From assembly GCA_002292215.1 (NCBI GenBank), contig DBBN01000064.1, positions 16,083-45,266 of the forward strand: 29,184 nucleotides of DNA, in the 5' to 3' direction. This document shows positions 8,612 to 17,188 of the stretch, piece after piece. Under the pieces are notes generated by a model. That model made no database searches. It was not told the origin of the DNA and saw only the letters and a list, made by a program, of their open reading frames with translations. Positions within the stretch are counted from its first letter, which is position 1. Every line of letters starts with the position of its first letter. Source of the DNA: Glaciecola sp. UBA983. Lineage in GTDB: Bacteria; Pseudomonadota; Gammaproteobacteria; Enterobacterales; Alteromonadaceae. The position numbers and the translations under genes are program-made.

Positions 8612-9997
8612 TTAGATAAATACGGTCATGTAGGTATAGGTAATATCAAATTTCTCATTGGTTTCACTAATTTCAAACGTAAACCGCAGCCTGATTTGAA
8701 CACCATCAGTAAATAATGCACCAAGCACAAACTCAAATTCACTATCAGCGGGGATATTAGTTCCTTCCGTCAATATTATCCCCGTTTGTACATCTTGAAT
8801 AAATGCAGTAAAACCTTCTACCGATGCTCCTACGCTAATGCCTGTAATCGTGTAAGATTGACCAATGCTAGTGAATTTAAATCGGTCGAGAGCATAAAAG
8901 TTAGGTGGATTGGCTGAATTGATGCTAGCCGTTATGACGGCAAGTTGATTGTCAAAAGGAAACGGTACATCCTCATACACAACATTCACACCACGACTTA
9001 AACGTTGTAACGTAATTTGTGGGAGAATAGCGTCGATCACAACTGGATCGGTGCTACTATCCTCATTTCCATCATTTACCGTTAAATTCAGGACATAACT
9101 TCCAGGCAAATCAGGTGTAAATTGCGGATTGACAATTGCTGTATTGTCTAACGTTACCACACTATTAATAGGCTTGCTGACGAATGCCCAACGATAAGAA
9201 ATAGGATCGTTATCAGCATCCGTACTCTTTTCACCCGACAAAGACACGAGTTGGCCTACTAACAAAGATTGATCTATTCCTGCATTAGCGATTGGAATTG
9301 AATTTGCAGTTTGTGCCGTAATATTCATCGAAACCGGTGCACTATCGGCGCTACCATCATTAACAATCAATTGTACTACATAGCTGCCATCTTCTATTGG
9401 TGTCATTGAAGGCGCAATAGTATTGGCATTGGCTAACGCTATGGTACTTGTCTCAGGCTGGCTCAAAATACTCCACCTATAACTTAATACATCGCCATTC
9501 GCATCACTACTCTCGGCACCACTAAGAGTGACAAACGTACCTGATACTACATTTTGGTTAGCGCCAGCATTAGCAATAGGGATCGCGTTATTGCTACTAA
9601 CCGTAACGGTGACAGAGTCCGCAGTACTTGCCAATGTATTATTATCAGTCACGGTTAATTCAAATATAAAATTGCCGACCCTATCCGCAGTAAAGGTTGG
9701 TGTGGCGCTGGACGTATCACTTAATATTGCGCTACTGCCTGATGGAGCTGACACCAATATCCATGTAAAAGTAATTAAATCACCATTAGGGTCAGTACTT
9801 AAAGATCCATTTAATGTGATCAACAATCCTTCAATGCTACTTTGATCTGCACCAGCATTAGCAATAGGCGCTAAATTAAGTTCGGTTGCTGAGACCGCTG
9901 AGGGTGAAGGTGTTTGACCAGATTCCCCCCCGCAAGCTGCAACCAGTAGTGTGAGAATAAGTGCTGCAGCACGCTTAATATTTATGTTAAAGCCCAT
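8612..9997 (-). CDS. PKD/REJ-like repeat lipoprotein with unrecognised C-terminal domain
   Basis: Predicted surface or periplasmic lipoprotein. The chosen ATG at 9997 has AAGGA seven bases ahead and gives 461 residues beginning with a lipoprotein signal (lipobox VAAC, Cys22). An upstream in-frame ATG would put 21 extra residues in front of the signal, so it is rejected. After a short linker come three immunoglobulin-like repeats of about 93 residues (roughly 43-135, 136-229 and 230-322). Each opens with PIANAGxxQ and contains an S.STD.NGD.I.YRW-type core and a G.Y...L.V.D end, typical of PKD/REJ-like domains that mediate adhesion or spacing. The last ~140 residues (from ITLQRLSRGVNVVYEDV) are a non-repeat beta-rich domain that I do not recognise. 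Ligand and function unknown. Confidence 0.8.
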   Translation of the reverse strand: MGFNINIKRAAALILTLLVAACGGESGQTPSPSAVSATELNLAPIANAGADQSSIEGLLITLNGSLSTDPNGDLITFTWILVSAPSGSSAILSDTSSATPTFTADRVGNFIFELTVTDNNTLASTADSVTVTVSSNNAIPIANAGANQNVVSGTFVTLSGAESSDANGDVLSYRWSILSQPETSTIALANANTIAPSMTPIEDGSYVVQLIVNDGSADSAPVSMNITAQTANSIPIANAGIDQSLLVGQLVSLSGEKSTDADNDPISYRWAFVSKPINSVVTLDNTAIVNPQFTPDLPGSYVLNLTVNDGNEDSSTDPVVIDAILPQITLQRLSRGVNVVYEDVPFPFDNQLAVITASINSANPPNFYALDRFKFTSIGQSYTITGISVGASVEGFTAFIQDVQTGIILTEGTNIPADSEFEFVLGALFTDGVQIRLRFTFEISETNEKFDITYTYMTVFI

Positions 9998-10172
9998 ATT
10001 CAATCCTTGTAATACGATAACAGTACCGGTGAGACGAAGCAGCACTACGCATTGCTTCAATTTACTATTTATCGGTAAATATTAAAATTTATTGAATATT
10101 AGAAGATGATTGAAGAAAAAAAATTAAAGCATCATTCTCAGGACGTTACCGTTTTATGCCACGTGTTATTCC

Positions 10173-11573
10173 TTATTTTGTTGTAATCAAATGAAACCTT
10201 GTTTGTCTGCCATTTAAGTATGAAACGGTCTGCCCATCAAAAACAGCATTCTCTTCAAGCATGATCCGCACTTCTTTGCCCCAAGCTTCAATAAACTTTG
10301 CGGCATTTAATTCAATCGAATATGCCGTTTGAGCATGTAATGGGTAATCCCCTTGGATTGGCACTCCACCTTGAGAATCCCACATCCCTAAGGTCGTCCC
10401 TGCCGCATGCCCATGATAACCAAGAGGATGGGTGTAAATTGATGGTTTAATACCTTCTTTAATAGCTTGCGCACGAGCTTCACGCAAAATAGCATTACCC
10501 GTTTTGCCTACCGCGAACAACGACGTAAAAATATCTTGTAAGCGATTAGCATCAGCAAGTGCCCCTTGCAAGTACTCAGGCGCATCAGTTTCATTCTCTT
10601 TAAGTACATAGGCATGTTGTTGCTGATCAGTGTTGAGTCGTAAATAAGTAATGCCAAAATCCAAATGGACTAAGTCACCTGGTAATATGGTGTTATCCGG
10701 TTTCACATTCGTAAACGCATCAATATGATTAAATGCATCCGTTGAAGCACGCTGAATTGACACACTCGGATGAAACCAATTTTGTAACCCTAATTCTGTG
10801 GACTTATCACGTAACCACCAGACGACATCATCGGTTGTCGTCTTACCTGGGGTAATGACTTTTTGACTGTAAACTTCTTTAATAATCCGATGCCCCATCG
10901 CAACAATCTCAGGGTATATCGCTAACTCCATCTTGGTTCGTGTTTCCAACCATGCCAGCGCTAATGGCTCACTAGACATAAGATGGCTTTGTAGGCGTAA
11001 TGGTAACACACCAATCAAATCCTCAAACTCAGTCGCGGTTAATCCATCAGCAAGGGCAAAATGCGCCGATTTATTGACCGCAATCGCTTTGGGTTGCTTC
11101 GCCTCAATCAGCTCGACCAATCGCTGCCATTGAGACGGCTGGGCTTCTTTATCCCACGTTTTTTGAAATAGCGTGTCGACTTGATAGCGAGCTACAGCAT
11201 AGCGTTCAATCGGTTTGCCTTCGCCTGGATTAAATAATACTAAGATTGTTCGGCGACGTGCTGATAACCAGGTTGAAGGCAGCATAGTTTTTAGAATTGG
11301 ATCTTCATTATACTCGCGTGAAATCAATATCCACATATCAATCCCTTCACGCGACATCAGTTGAGGCAACGTATTGATCAATTTATCTTCAAGCATCTCG
11401 TTGATCTTTTTAGCGCGGGCTTTCATCGGTAATATTTCGCTGCGGGATAATGGAGTCAATACATCAATATTTAACGCTTGAGTAAATGTTAAACCTGACT
11501 GTTCTTGAGCATATAAATTCGTTGTTACGCCATATCCAAGTAACATTACACTAATAATTACAAAAATCCGCAT
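10173..11573 (-). CDS. Exported M24-family peptidase (Xaa-Pro aminopeptidase-like)
   Basis: Predicted secreted metallopeptidase of the M24 pita-bread fold, which in the aminopeptidase P branch removes N-terminal residues next to proline. The N-terminal segment (about 1-22, ending LYAQ) is a signal peptide. A creatinase-type N-terminal domain occupies about 45-205. The M24 domain from about 210 carries candidate metal ligands: D305 (HLDFGI), D316 eleven residues later as in aminopeptidase P, a His in THPLGYHGHAAG, E421 (YSIELNAAK) and a Glu in the LEENAVF segment. 466 residues. It is divergent from ansA and reads toward the lipoprotein gene. Substrate and dipeptidase-versus-aminopeptidase specificity cannot be read from the sequence. 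Confidence 0.85.
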   Translation of the reverse strand: MRIFVIISVMLLGYGVTTNLYAQEQSGLTFTQALNIDVLTPLSRSEILPMKARAKKINEMLEDKLINTLPQLMSREGIDMWILISREYNEDPILKTMLPSTWLSARRRTILVLFNPGEGKPIERYAVARYQVDTLFQKTWDKEAQPSQWQRLVELIEAKQPKAIAVNKSAHFALADGLTATEFEDLIGVLPLRLQSHLMSSEPLALAWLETRTKMELAIYPEIVAMGHRIIKEVYSQKVITPGKTTTDDVVWWLRDKSTELGLQNWFHPSVSIQRASTDAFNHIDAFTNVKPDNTILPGDLVHLDFGITYLRLNTDQQQHAYVLKENETDAPEYLQGALADANRLQDIFTSLFAVGKTGNAILREARAQAIKEGIKPSIYTHPLGYHGHAAGTTLGMWDSQGGVPIQGDYPLHAQTAYSIELNAAKFIEAWGKEVRIMLEENAVFDGQTVSYLNGRQTRFHLITTK

Positions 11574-11684
11574 ACTGTATTTTACTCTTTAAAAATCAAT
11601 ACCAACCAATTTGCAACAGACTAAGATGATATTCAACTAAAATTTGGTACAATCAGTTCGGATTTCAAAATAATTATAATTTTA

Positions 11685-12776
11685 ATGACCAATATCACAA
11701 TAAATACGATGACTGCAGCACCTAATTCGACTTCCTCACTCTCACGTAAGCACATTTATGTTGCCTATACTGGTGGAACGATAGGTATGCGTCCGTCTGA
11801 AAATGGCTATATTCCTGTATCAGGGTTCCTAGGTGAAACGCTACAAGGCATGCCTGAGTTTCACCGCGCTGAAATGCCCGAATTTACGCTACATGAATAT
11901 GCGACTTTGCTTGATTCTTCTGACATGCAGCCTAGTGATTGGCAAATGATCGCTCAAGATATTAAAGATAATTATCATGCTTATGATGGTTTTATTATTT
12001 TGCATGGGACTGATACGATGGCATATACCGCATCAGCATTATCGTTTATGTTCGACGGACTAACCAAACCGATTATAGTGACCGGCTCACAAATTCCATT
12101 GGCACAACTGCGATCTGATGGCCAAGTAAACTTACTCAATGCATTATATTTAGCCGCCAATTATCCGATTGCTGAAGTCACGTTATTTTTCAACAACCAG
12201 CTTTTTAGAGGCAATCGTTCTCGAAAAGTTAACGCCGATGGCTTTAATGCCTTTGCATCGCCTAACTATCCCGTTTTAATTGAAGCAGGGATCAATATTC
12301 AAGTTAATACGACTGAAAACTTGGTAAACCCCAGCAAGCCCTCTTCTCAGCTCGATAATGCAACTGATATTACGTTACATAATATTGATGCTCAACCCGT
12401 TGGCTTAGTGAGTTTGTATCCAGGTATCAGTGTTGACATCATTAATAATTTGTTACGCCAACCCGTCAAAGCACTAATCCTTTTAAGTTATGGTGTCGGC
12501 AATGCCCCCCAAAATGAAGCTATGCTCAGTGCATTTGCAGAAGCGAAAGCACGCAACATTATAATTCTAAATTGCACTCAATGTTTGTCAGGGAAAGTAA
12601 ATATGGATGGTTATGCCAATGGCAAGCGTTTGGCTGATGTGGGTGTATTATCAGGCTATGATATGACGGTAGAGGCTGCATTAACTAAATTGCATTTTGT
12701 GTTATCACAAACGGACGACTACGCTAAACGAGTCGCCCTATTGGGACAAGATCTTAGAGGTGAAATTAGTCTGTAA
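11685..12776 (+). CDS. ansA: Type I (cytosolic) L-asparaginase
   Basis: Hydrolyses asparagine to aspartate and ammonia in the cytosol. The protein matches E. coli AnsA (338 residues) from IYVAYTGGTIGM to LRGEISL. Visible landmarks are the first catalytic Thr in YTGGTIG, the second Thr-Asp pair in ILHGTDTMAYTASAL, VTGSQIPLA.LRSDGQ.NLLNAL and the allosteric-site region LNCTQC..GKVNM. The ATG at 11685 gives 363 residues, about 20 more than E. coli at the N-terminus; a second in-frame ATG at 11709 is possible. There is no signal peptide, unlike periplasmic AnsB. The 3' end overlaps the convergent yeaC gene by 11 bases. E. coli also keeps ansA and yeaC in the same general neighbourhood. Confidence 0.94.
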   Translation: MTNITINTMTAAPNSTSSLSRKHIYVAYTGGTIGMRPSENGYIPVSGFLGETLQGMPEFHRAEMPEFTLHEYATLLDSSDMQPSDWQMIAQDIKDNYHAYDGFIILHGTDTMAYTASALSFMFDGLTKPIIVTGSQIPLAQLRSDGQVNLLNALYLAANYPIAEVTLFFNNQLFRGNRSRKVNADGFNAFASPNYPVLIEAGINIQVNTTENLVNPSKPSSQLDNATDITLHNIDAQPVGLVSLYPGISVDIINNLLRQPVKALILLSYGVGNAPQNEAMLSAFAEAKARNIIILNCTQCLSGKVNMDGYANGKRLADVGVLSGYDMTVEAALTKLHFVLSQTDDYAKRVALLGQDLRGEISL

Positions 12777-13050
12777 GTTTTACTTGAGCAATCGGTGCTT
12801 GCCCAGCTTGACGCAATTCATTACGTAACTCTGATTTTGATTTGTGTACCATTTCACCATCGGCACCAATGGTCATATGCTCATTAGAACGTTCCACTTT
12901 GGCTTGGTACAGCATGACCATTTGCAATGAGTTTGCTTTTTGTTCTTCTGTCAAAGGCGTACCATTGGGCCATTTTCCGGTTTCCACAGCTTGCTTTAGG
13001 TTAGTAAAAACCTCTGGGGTCATCGCGTTTACAAGTTGCTCTACATTCAT
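12766..13050 (-). CDS. yeaC: YeaC family protein (DUF1315)
   Basis: Small cytosolic protein of unknown function. The 94 residues follow E. coli YeaC closely: MTPEVFTNLKQAVETGKWPNG, LTEEQK..SLQMVMLYQA, then HMTIGADGEMVHKSK. The gene lies 35 bases downstream of the zinc-ribbon gene on the same strand and may share its transcript. Its 3' end overlaps the ansA 3' end by 11 bases with no terminator between them, so the two transcripts probably overlap antisense. In E. coli yeaC sits next to msrB-gapA; here it has been separated from them. Confidence 0.92.
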   Translation of the reverse strand: MNVEQLVNAMTPEVFTNLKQAVETGKWPNGTPLTEEQKANSLQMVMLYQAKVERSNEHMTIGADGEMVHKSKSELRNELRQAGQAPIAQVKLTD

Positions 13051-13085
13051 TGCGCTTTTCTCTTTACTAAGTAAATTTGTTAAAA

Positions 13086-13418
13086 TTAGCCGAATACTTT
13101 ACTGCGCTTAGTCAACAATATTCGCACTCGATTGATGATATACCACACAAATCCAATGACACACACCAGCATGGCAATACTATGCTGCGTGCTACCGACT
13201 TCAGGTTGTCCCCAATACATAAACCCAAATCCAGTAATAAACACCAGCACAGCAATAAACGATTGAGTTTGTAGCGATTGCTGACGTATATATTTATCCA
13301 TTTTTTCTTTACGCAATACCGCTTCGGCGTCAACAGCGGTGACGTGAAAACCACAATGGTTACATTCGTCGGCTTTATCAGATATTTTCTTTTTGCACGC
13401 TGGGCAATCTATCAACAT
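13086..13418 (-). CDS. Zinc-ribbon membrane protein, function unknown
   Basis: 110-residue protein. The N-terminus has a treble-clef/zinc-ribbon motif, CPAC at 5-8 and CNHCG at 19-23, likely binding one zinc ion. A short charged linker (RKEKMDKYIRQQ) and two hydrophobic segments at about residues 53-70 and 81-98 follow, then a basic tail (RVRILLTKRSK). The zinc ribbon should face the cytosol. I recognise the layout as a common zinc-ribbon-domain protein of marine gammaproteobacteria but cannot name a function. It is upstream of yeaC on the same strand, 35 bases apart. Confidence 0.75.
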   Translation of the reverse strand: MLIDCPACKKKISDKADECNHCGFHVTAVDAEAVLRKEKMDKYIRQQSLQTQSFIAVLVFITGFGFMYWGQPEVGSTQHSIAMLVCVIGFVWYIINRVRILLTKRSKVFG

Positions 13419-13457
13419 CGGGTTACTTTCCTATATTTAATCATCATTCTTCCGGCA

Positions 13458-13491
13458 TAAAAAAACCTAGTAAGGCGAACCTCACTAGGTT
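13458..13491 (-). terminator. Rho-independent terminator of the AGCS symporter gene
   Basis: Twelve-base arms (AACCTAGTAAGG and CCTCACTAGGTT on +, one mismatch) close a four-base loop that reads TTCG on the minus strand. A seven-base T-run follows in the minus direction (the A-run at 13459-13465). It starts 29 bases after the symporter stop codon. Confidence 0.85.
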
Positions 13492-13519
13492 GATATATTA
13501 CACGAAACTGAGAATAAAA

Positions 13520-15184
13520 TTAATCTTTAACTTTATTCCAATATTCATTCATCGTGTCTTTCATCTCTTTACGTAGCATCATAATGCCAAATAAATTTGG
13601 TAAGGTCATCACTACAATCGAGACTGCTGACAATGCCCATACCAATGTGGTATCAGAAAACGCTGCCCAGAAAAAGCCCGCTACATAGATCACTCGATAA
13701 GGCATAACTGACTTTGGACCTAACAAATAAGTCATCGCTCGATCACCATAATACGACCAAGCGATGGCGGTGGAGAAAGCAAATAACAACAAGCCGATCG
13801 ACACGATATACTGGCCAAAATCACCAAAGTAGCCACGTGTAAATGCGATTGTCGTTAACTTAGCTGAATGCACCAGTGACATACCCGAGACAACTAAATT
13901 GTCTTTTTGTGGCACGCCATTGATTACCTCAATTCGACCTGTAAATAGATCTTCTTCAGAACCAATACTGTACGTTACATTTTCAGCAATAGAACGTGCA
14001 TTCATTAAAGTAAAATCAGTATTGTTTTGTGCCTTACCGCCGACAATAGTTAAAACACCACTGTAATTTTCGACCGTACTGCCATCTACATTATTGATTA
14101 GCTTGTAAAGGTTAGTTAAATCTTCTTCTTTTTTATCCGAATATTCACCCGCTAAAAACACCATATCTGACGCATCGAACACATTTTGATGTTTTTCTTT
14201 CCAGACGCCTGAAGATAAGATCACTAAACCGGTAATGGTACAAATAATAATCGTATCGATGAAAGGTTCAAGAATAGACACCATACCTTCAGAAGCTGAC
14301 TCTTTAGTTTTGGCAGCAGCGTGAGCAATTGGAGCAGAACCCTGACCGGCTTCATTAGAAAATAAACCGCGGTTAACGCCACGGTTAAAGGCATACGCGA
14401 GAGTTGCACCTAAGAAACCACCCGCAGCAGCTGAACCAGTAAAGGCATCAGAAATAACCGAAGCAAATGCAGGACCTATGTTTTCAGCGTTAGCAAAGAT
14501 AACAGCGAATGCACCGACGATATAAATTAATGCCATCAATGGCACAATGGTCGATGTCACAGAAGCGATACGATGGATCCCACCGATTATCACTAGACCG
14601 AGAAGAATCGCTAATACACCACCAACCAGCATAGGTTCAAAACCAAATGTAGCTTCAATCGAGGTTGCGATGCCATTAGACTGCGGTAAATTTCCGGTAC
14701 CAAATGAACTGATGACTGTCGCGATTGCAAACGCTACAGCTAGCCACTTCATATTTAAGCGCTTATCCATATAGTACATCGGGCCACCAGCCATAGTACC
14801 ATCTTCGGTTTGTTCACGGTATTTATGCGATAAGGTGACTTCCACAAACTTCGTTGTCATTCCTAAGAATGCCGTTGCCCACATCCAAAATAACGCCGCC
14901 GGACCACCTAAAAATATCGCAAATGCGACACCGGATATATTACCGGTACCTACCGTGCCCGATAAGGCTGTGGTCAACGATTTAAAATGCGACGTATCAC
15001 CAGGATCGTCCGGTTTATCATATTTACCAGTAACCACTAACCAAGCGTGCTTAAAAAAGCGTATTTGCGGGAACTTTAGATATATTGTAAAAAATAAACC
15101 TACACCTAATAGTACATAAGGAAACCAAAAAGCGCCCCCTAAAAAGCTATCGAGTGTTTGTAGTACGTTATATAGTGCATCCAC
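13520..15184 (-). CDS. AGCS-family sodium:alanine/glycine symporter with inserted loop
   Basis: Inner-membrane secondary transporter that imports alanine or glycine with Na+ (or H+). The N-terminal two-thirds is classic [16 protein letters not shown], the [15 protein letters not shown] signature, [11 protein letters not shown], and [26 protein letters not shown]. The protein has 554 residues, against a usual length of about 450-500. The excess is explained by a hydrophilic insertion at about residues 328-437, between [10 protein letters not shown] and [13 protein letters not shown], which should sit in one extramembrane loop. The last part has further membrane segments and ends in a charged cytosolic tail. 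It lies 51 bases after the M14 peptidase gene on the same strand, so a peptide-degradation and amino-acid-uptake pairing is possible but unproven. Confidence 0.92.
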   Translation of the reverse strand: MDALYNVLQTLDSFLGGAFWFPYVLLGVGLFFTIYLKFPQIRFFKHAWLVVTGKYDKPDDPGDTSHFKSLTTALSGTVGTGNISGVAFAIFLGGPAALFWMWATAFLGMTTKFVEVTLSHKYREQTEDGTMAGGPMYYMDKRLNMKWLAVAFAIATVISSFGTGNLPQSNGIATSIEATFGFEPMLVGGVLAILLGLVIIGGIHRIASVTSTIVPLMALIYIVGAFAVIFANAENIGPAFASVISDAFTGSAAAGGFLGATLAYAFNRGVNRGLFSNEAGQGSAPIAHAAAKTKESASEGMVSILEPFIDTIIICTITGLVILSSGVWKEKHQNVFDASDMVFLAGEYSDKKEEDLTNLYKLINNVDGSTVENYSGVLTIVGGKAQNNTDFTLMNARSIAENVTYSIGSEEDLFTGRIEVINGVPQKDNLVVSGMSLVHSAKLTTIAFTRGYFGDFGQYIVSIGLLLFAFSTAIAWSYYGDRAMTYLLGPKSVMPYRVIYVAGFFWAAFSDTTLVWALSAVSIVVMTLPNLFGIMMLRKEMKDTMNEYWNKVKD

Positions 15185-15235
15185 TTTATATTTTCCTTTT
15201 TTGTCATTATTATTATTGTTGTTTTATTGATATTA

Positions 15236-16378
15236 TTATTGTGTTGTCTTTAATTTATTTACTACTGCACGGATTGGGATCAATAAGTCTTCTCCTAACT
15301 GCGCACAGCGAGGTACTGACCAGCCGAAAGCCGCATCCGGTAAATCTGCATTATCTTTAAACGGCATTTCTAATGTATAAGCCATACAATTAAACTGATG
15401 GGCTACGGCATTAGAGGCAACAGTTAAATTCGCTTCTCCAGGTTGGTTTTTCGGGTATCCATAGACATCTTGAAATTCGGGGGTTGCATTGAGTAACGAT
15501 TGTTTAAACGTATTTTCTAAACCAGCCATACGCTCATCGTAATTAGGCACGCCTTCAGAACCTGCTACAAAATTATATGGCAGCGCCTCATCGCCATGCA
15601 AGTCTAAATACATGTCGACCCCAGTTTCACGCATTTTATGTAACACATGATACACTTCCGGACTAGTTTCTAATGACGGGGTTTGCCACTCACGGTTTAG
15701 ATTTACGCCAACCGCATTAGTGCGAAGATGACCGCGCACAGAGCCATCAGGGTTCATGTTTGGAACGATATAAAATACAGCATGATTTAGTAAATCACGA
15801 GATAAGCCATCATTTTCATCCAACAAACGTTCAATCAGTCCTTCAACACACCATGACGCCATACTTTCGCCAGGATGTTGACGTGCTGTCACCCATATAT
15901 TGAGTTTAGTCTCATCGCTATGTGGGTCGCCGATCACAAGCATAGAGACATCACGTCCATCGACGGTTTCACCTAATAAAACATGTTGGCAATCAAATGA
16001 AGTTTGCGCAGAAGCCAGTAAATTCAAATATCGGTCATAACTATAAGGAATGAAATAAGCAAAATACATCACTTCATATTCTGGTGTCACATCAATCGTT
16101 AACTCATCACCATCAAACTGGGTATCAACCCGAAACCATTCATCACGGTCGTAACTAGCCAGTGCTTGATACCCTTCCCATCCTTTAGGATAAGCAGACT
16201 TAGCAAGATCTTCGATAATAATCGTATGATTGACCATCGCTTGAGTATGTAAGCGAAAATGGAACCATTGATAAAAATTAGATTGGTTGTCACAGTTGAT
16301 GCGTAAACGTATCGCATCGGGGGAATCAGCAGAGACGACATGAATGTTGCCACTGTCGAATTTAGCATTGATTTGCAT
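15236..16378 (-). CDS. M14 carboxypeptidase, cytosolic CCP/AGBL-like subfamily
   Basis: Zinc carboxypeptidase of the subfamily related to eukaryotic cytosolic carboxypeptidases (tubulin deglutamylases). The N-terminal beta-sandwich-like domain (about 1-115) includes QWFHFRL and YFIPYSYDRYL, typical of this subfamily. The catalytic domain shows the zinc ligands H168 and E171 (RQHPGES) and H261 (DLHGDE), substrate-carboxylate-type NLNREW, and the catalytic Glu in YTLEMPF (E337). There is no signal peptide, so it acts in the cytosol. 380 residues is normal for bacterial members, one of which, from Shewanella denitrificans, has a solved structure as I recall. The natural bacterial substrate is unknown. 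It lies upstream of the AGCS symporter gene. Confidence 0.88.
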   Translation of the reverse strand: MQINAKFDSGNIHVVSADSPDAIRLRINCDNQSNFYQWFHFRLHTQAMVNHTIIIEDLAKSAYPKGWEGYQALASYDRDEWFRVDTQFDGDELTIDVTPEYEVMYFAYFIPYSYDRYLNLLASAQTSFDCQHVLLGETVDGRDVSMLVIGDPHSDETKLNIWVTARQHPGESMASWCVEGLIERLLDENDGLSRDLLNHAVFYIVPNMNPDGSVRGHLRTNAVGVNLNREWQTPSLETSPEVYHVLHKMRETGVDMYLDLHGDEALPYNFVAGSEGVPNYDERMAGLENTFKQSLLNATPEFQDVYGYPKNQPGEANLTVASNAVAHQFNCMAYTLEMPFKDNADLPDAAFGWSVPRCAQLGEDLLIPIRAVVNKLKTTQ

Positions 16379-16456
16379 GGAATCGAACCTTGTTATTTTT
16401 CTTTTTGGTAATTTACCAATTAGTGGTGAAAAATACTAGGTTTGACGTAAAGTTAT

Positions 16457-17005
16457 TTATTCAAATGCGGTGCGTAACTTTAGACCGAGAGACGTAGTGT
16501 AACCCACAGAACGACCGACCACACTGCCATTCGGTTGCAGAATATAAATACTTGGAAATGCAGTTACCTTAAAATCTTGCATTGTTTGTCGATTGCCTAA
16601 TAACACATCACCTTGAACACCGACATCACGGACAAATTCAGATAATTCTTCGGCATGTTGATAGTCAACACCAATGCGCACAATATTAACTTTATTGGGA
16701 TCGAGACTGTCGAGGTTATTGATACTTAATCGACAAATAGAACACCAAGGTGCAAAAATATAAACCAACGTTGGCTTATCATCGGCTAACAACATTCGGG
16801 TATTGCCTGCTAACGTCACAAATTGCGTATTTGGTAAAGTCACAGAGCCATCACTGGGTAACATATTGCGTTGTTGAAACGCAAATATCGCTCCAACAAC
16901 CACACACACCATCACAATCTCAAATGCATAACCACGTAAGGTTTTTGCTTTTTTTATTGCGGATGAAGGCTCAGCGGAAGGCTTGATTGAAGAATTTTTT
17001 GGCAT
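16457..17005 (-). CDS. Membrane-anchored periplasmic thioredoxin-like protein (TlpA/ScsD type)
   Basis: 182-residue thiol-disulfide oxidoreductase. A basic, Ser/Pro-rich cytosolic N-terminus (1-25) precedes one membrane helix (about 27-44), placing the thioredoxin domain in the periplasm. The active site is APWCSICR (C88, C91), a CSIC motif rather than the CGPC of cytosolic thioredoxin, and the cis-proline loop is TAFPS. The C-terminus follows a TlpA-like fold. It may act as a reductant for periplasmic cysteines, like ScsD, but no partner scs or ccm genes are present, so the substrate is unknown. It is separated from gap (17189) by a terminator and probably has its own promoter. Confidence 0.85.
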   Translation of the reverse strand: MPKNSSIKPSAEPSSAIKKAKTLRGYAFEIVMVCVVVGAIFAFQQRNMLPSDGSVTLPNTQFVTLAGNTRMLLADDKPTLVYIFAPWCSICRLSINNLDSLDPNKVNIVRIGVDYQHAEELSEFVRDVGVQGDVLLGNRQTMQDFKVTAFPSIYILQPNGSVVGRSVGYTTSLGLKLRTAFE

Positions 17006-17040
17006 GTCATTTCCTATGATTAGCGTCTTATCCTACATTA

Positions 17041-17050
17041 AGACCGGTCT
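17041..17050. promoter_or_regulatory. Ten-base perfect palindrome upstream of the thioredoxin-like gene
   Basis: AGACCGGTCT lies 36-45 bases before the start codon at 17005, where an operator could act. The dyad does not extend beyond ten bases, so it may be chance. Confidence 0.2.
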
Positions 17051-17070
17051 AGGATGTAATTTATTTTATA

Positions 17071-17112
17071 AAAAAGCCTGACTAAGTGGGGGCACTTCAA
17101 ATCAGGCTTTTT
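17071..17112 (-). terminator. Bidirectional terminator downstream of the long GAPDH gene
   Basis: Perfect 11-base arms AAAAAGCCTGA and TCAGGCTTTTT carry U-runs in both directions. A second five-base hairpin (AAGTG/CACTT with a GGGG loop, 17084-17097) is nested inside. On the minus strand it ends the gap transcript about 75 bases after its stop and insulates the thioredoxin gene. Confidence 0.85.
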
Positions 17113-17188
17113 ATTATTACTCTGTGGTGTCATTACTCTGCGGTAATTTATAAGACGTAGGGTACAGAGTGCAATTATTTTTGTAGTG

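Noticed and set aside
9528..9845. 105-residue open frame on the + strand inside the PKD lipoprotein gene
   Set aside because: It is opposite the repeats of a well-supported gene, with no family match or ribosome binding site; an antisense shadow.
10157..10169. GCCACGTGTTATT, matching the right half of the LacI-type operator
   Set aside because: Only one half-site is intact, and it lies next to the M24 peptidase stop, about 160 bases before the lipoprotein start. Probably chance.
15205..15240. ATT/TTG-rich simple repeat between the AGCS and M14 genes
   Set aside because: Low-complexity AT-rich spacer; no regular unit-and-spacer layout, so not CRISPR and not clearly a variable repeat.
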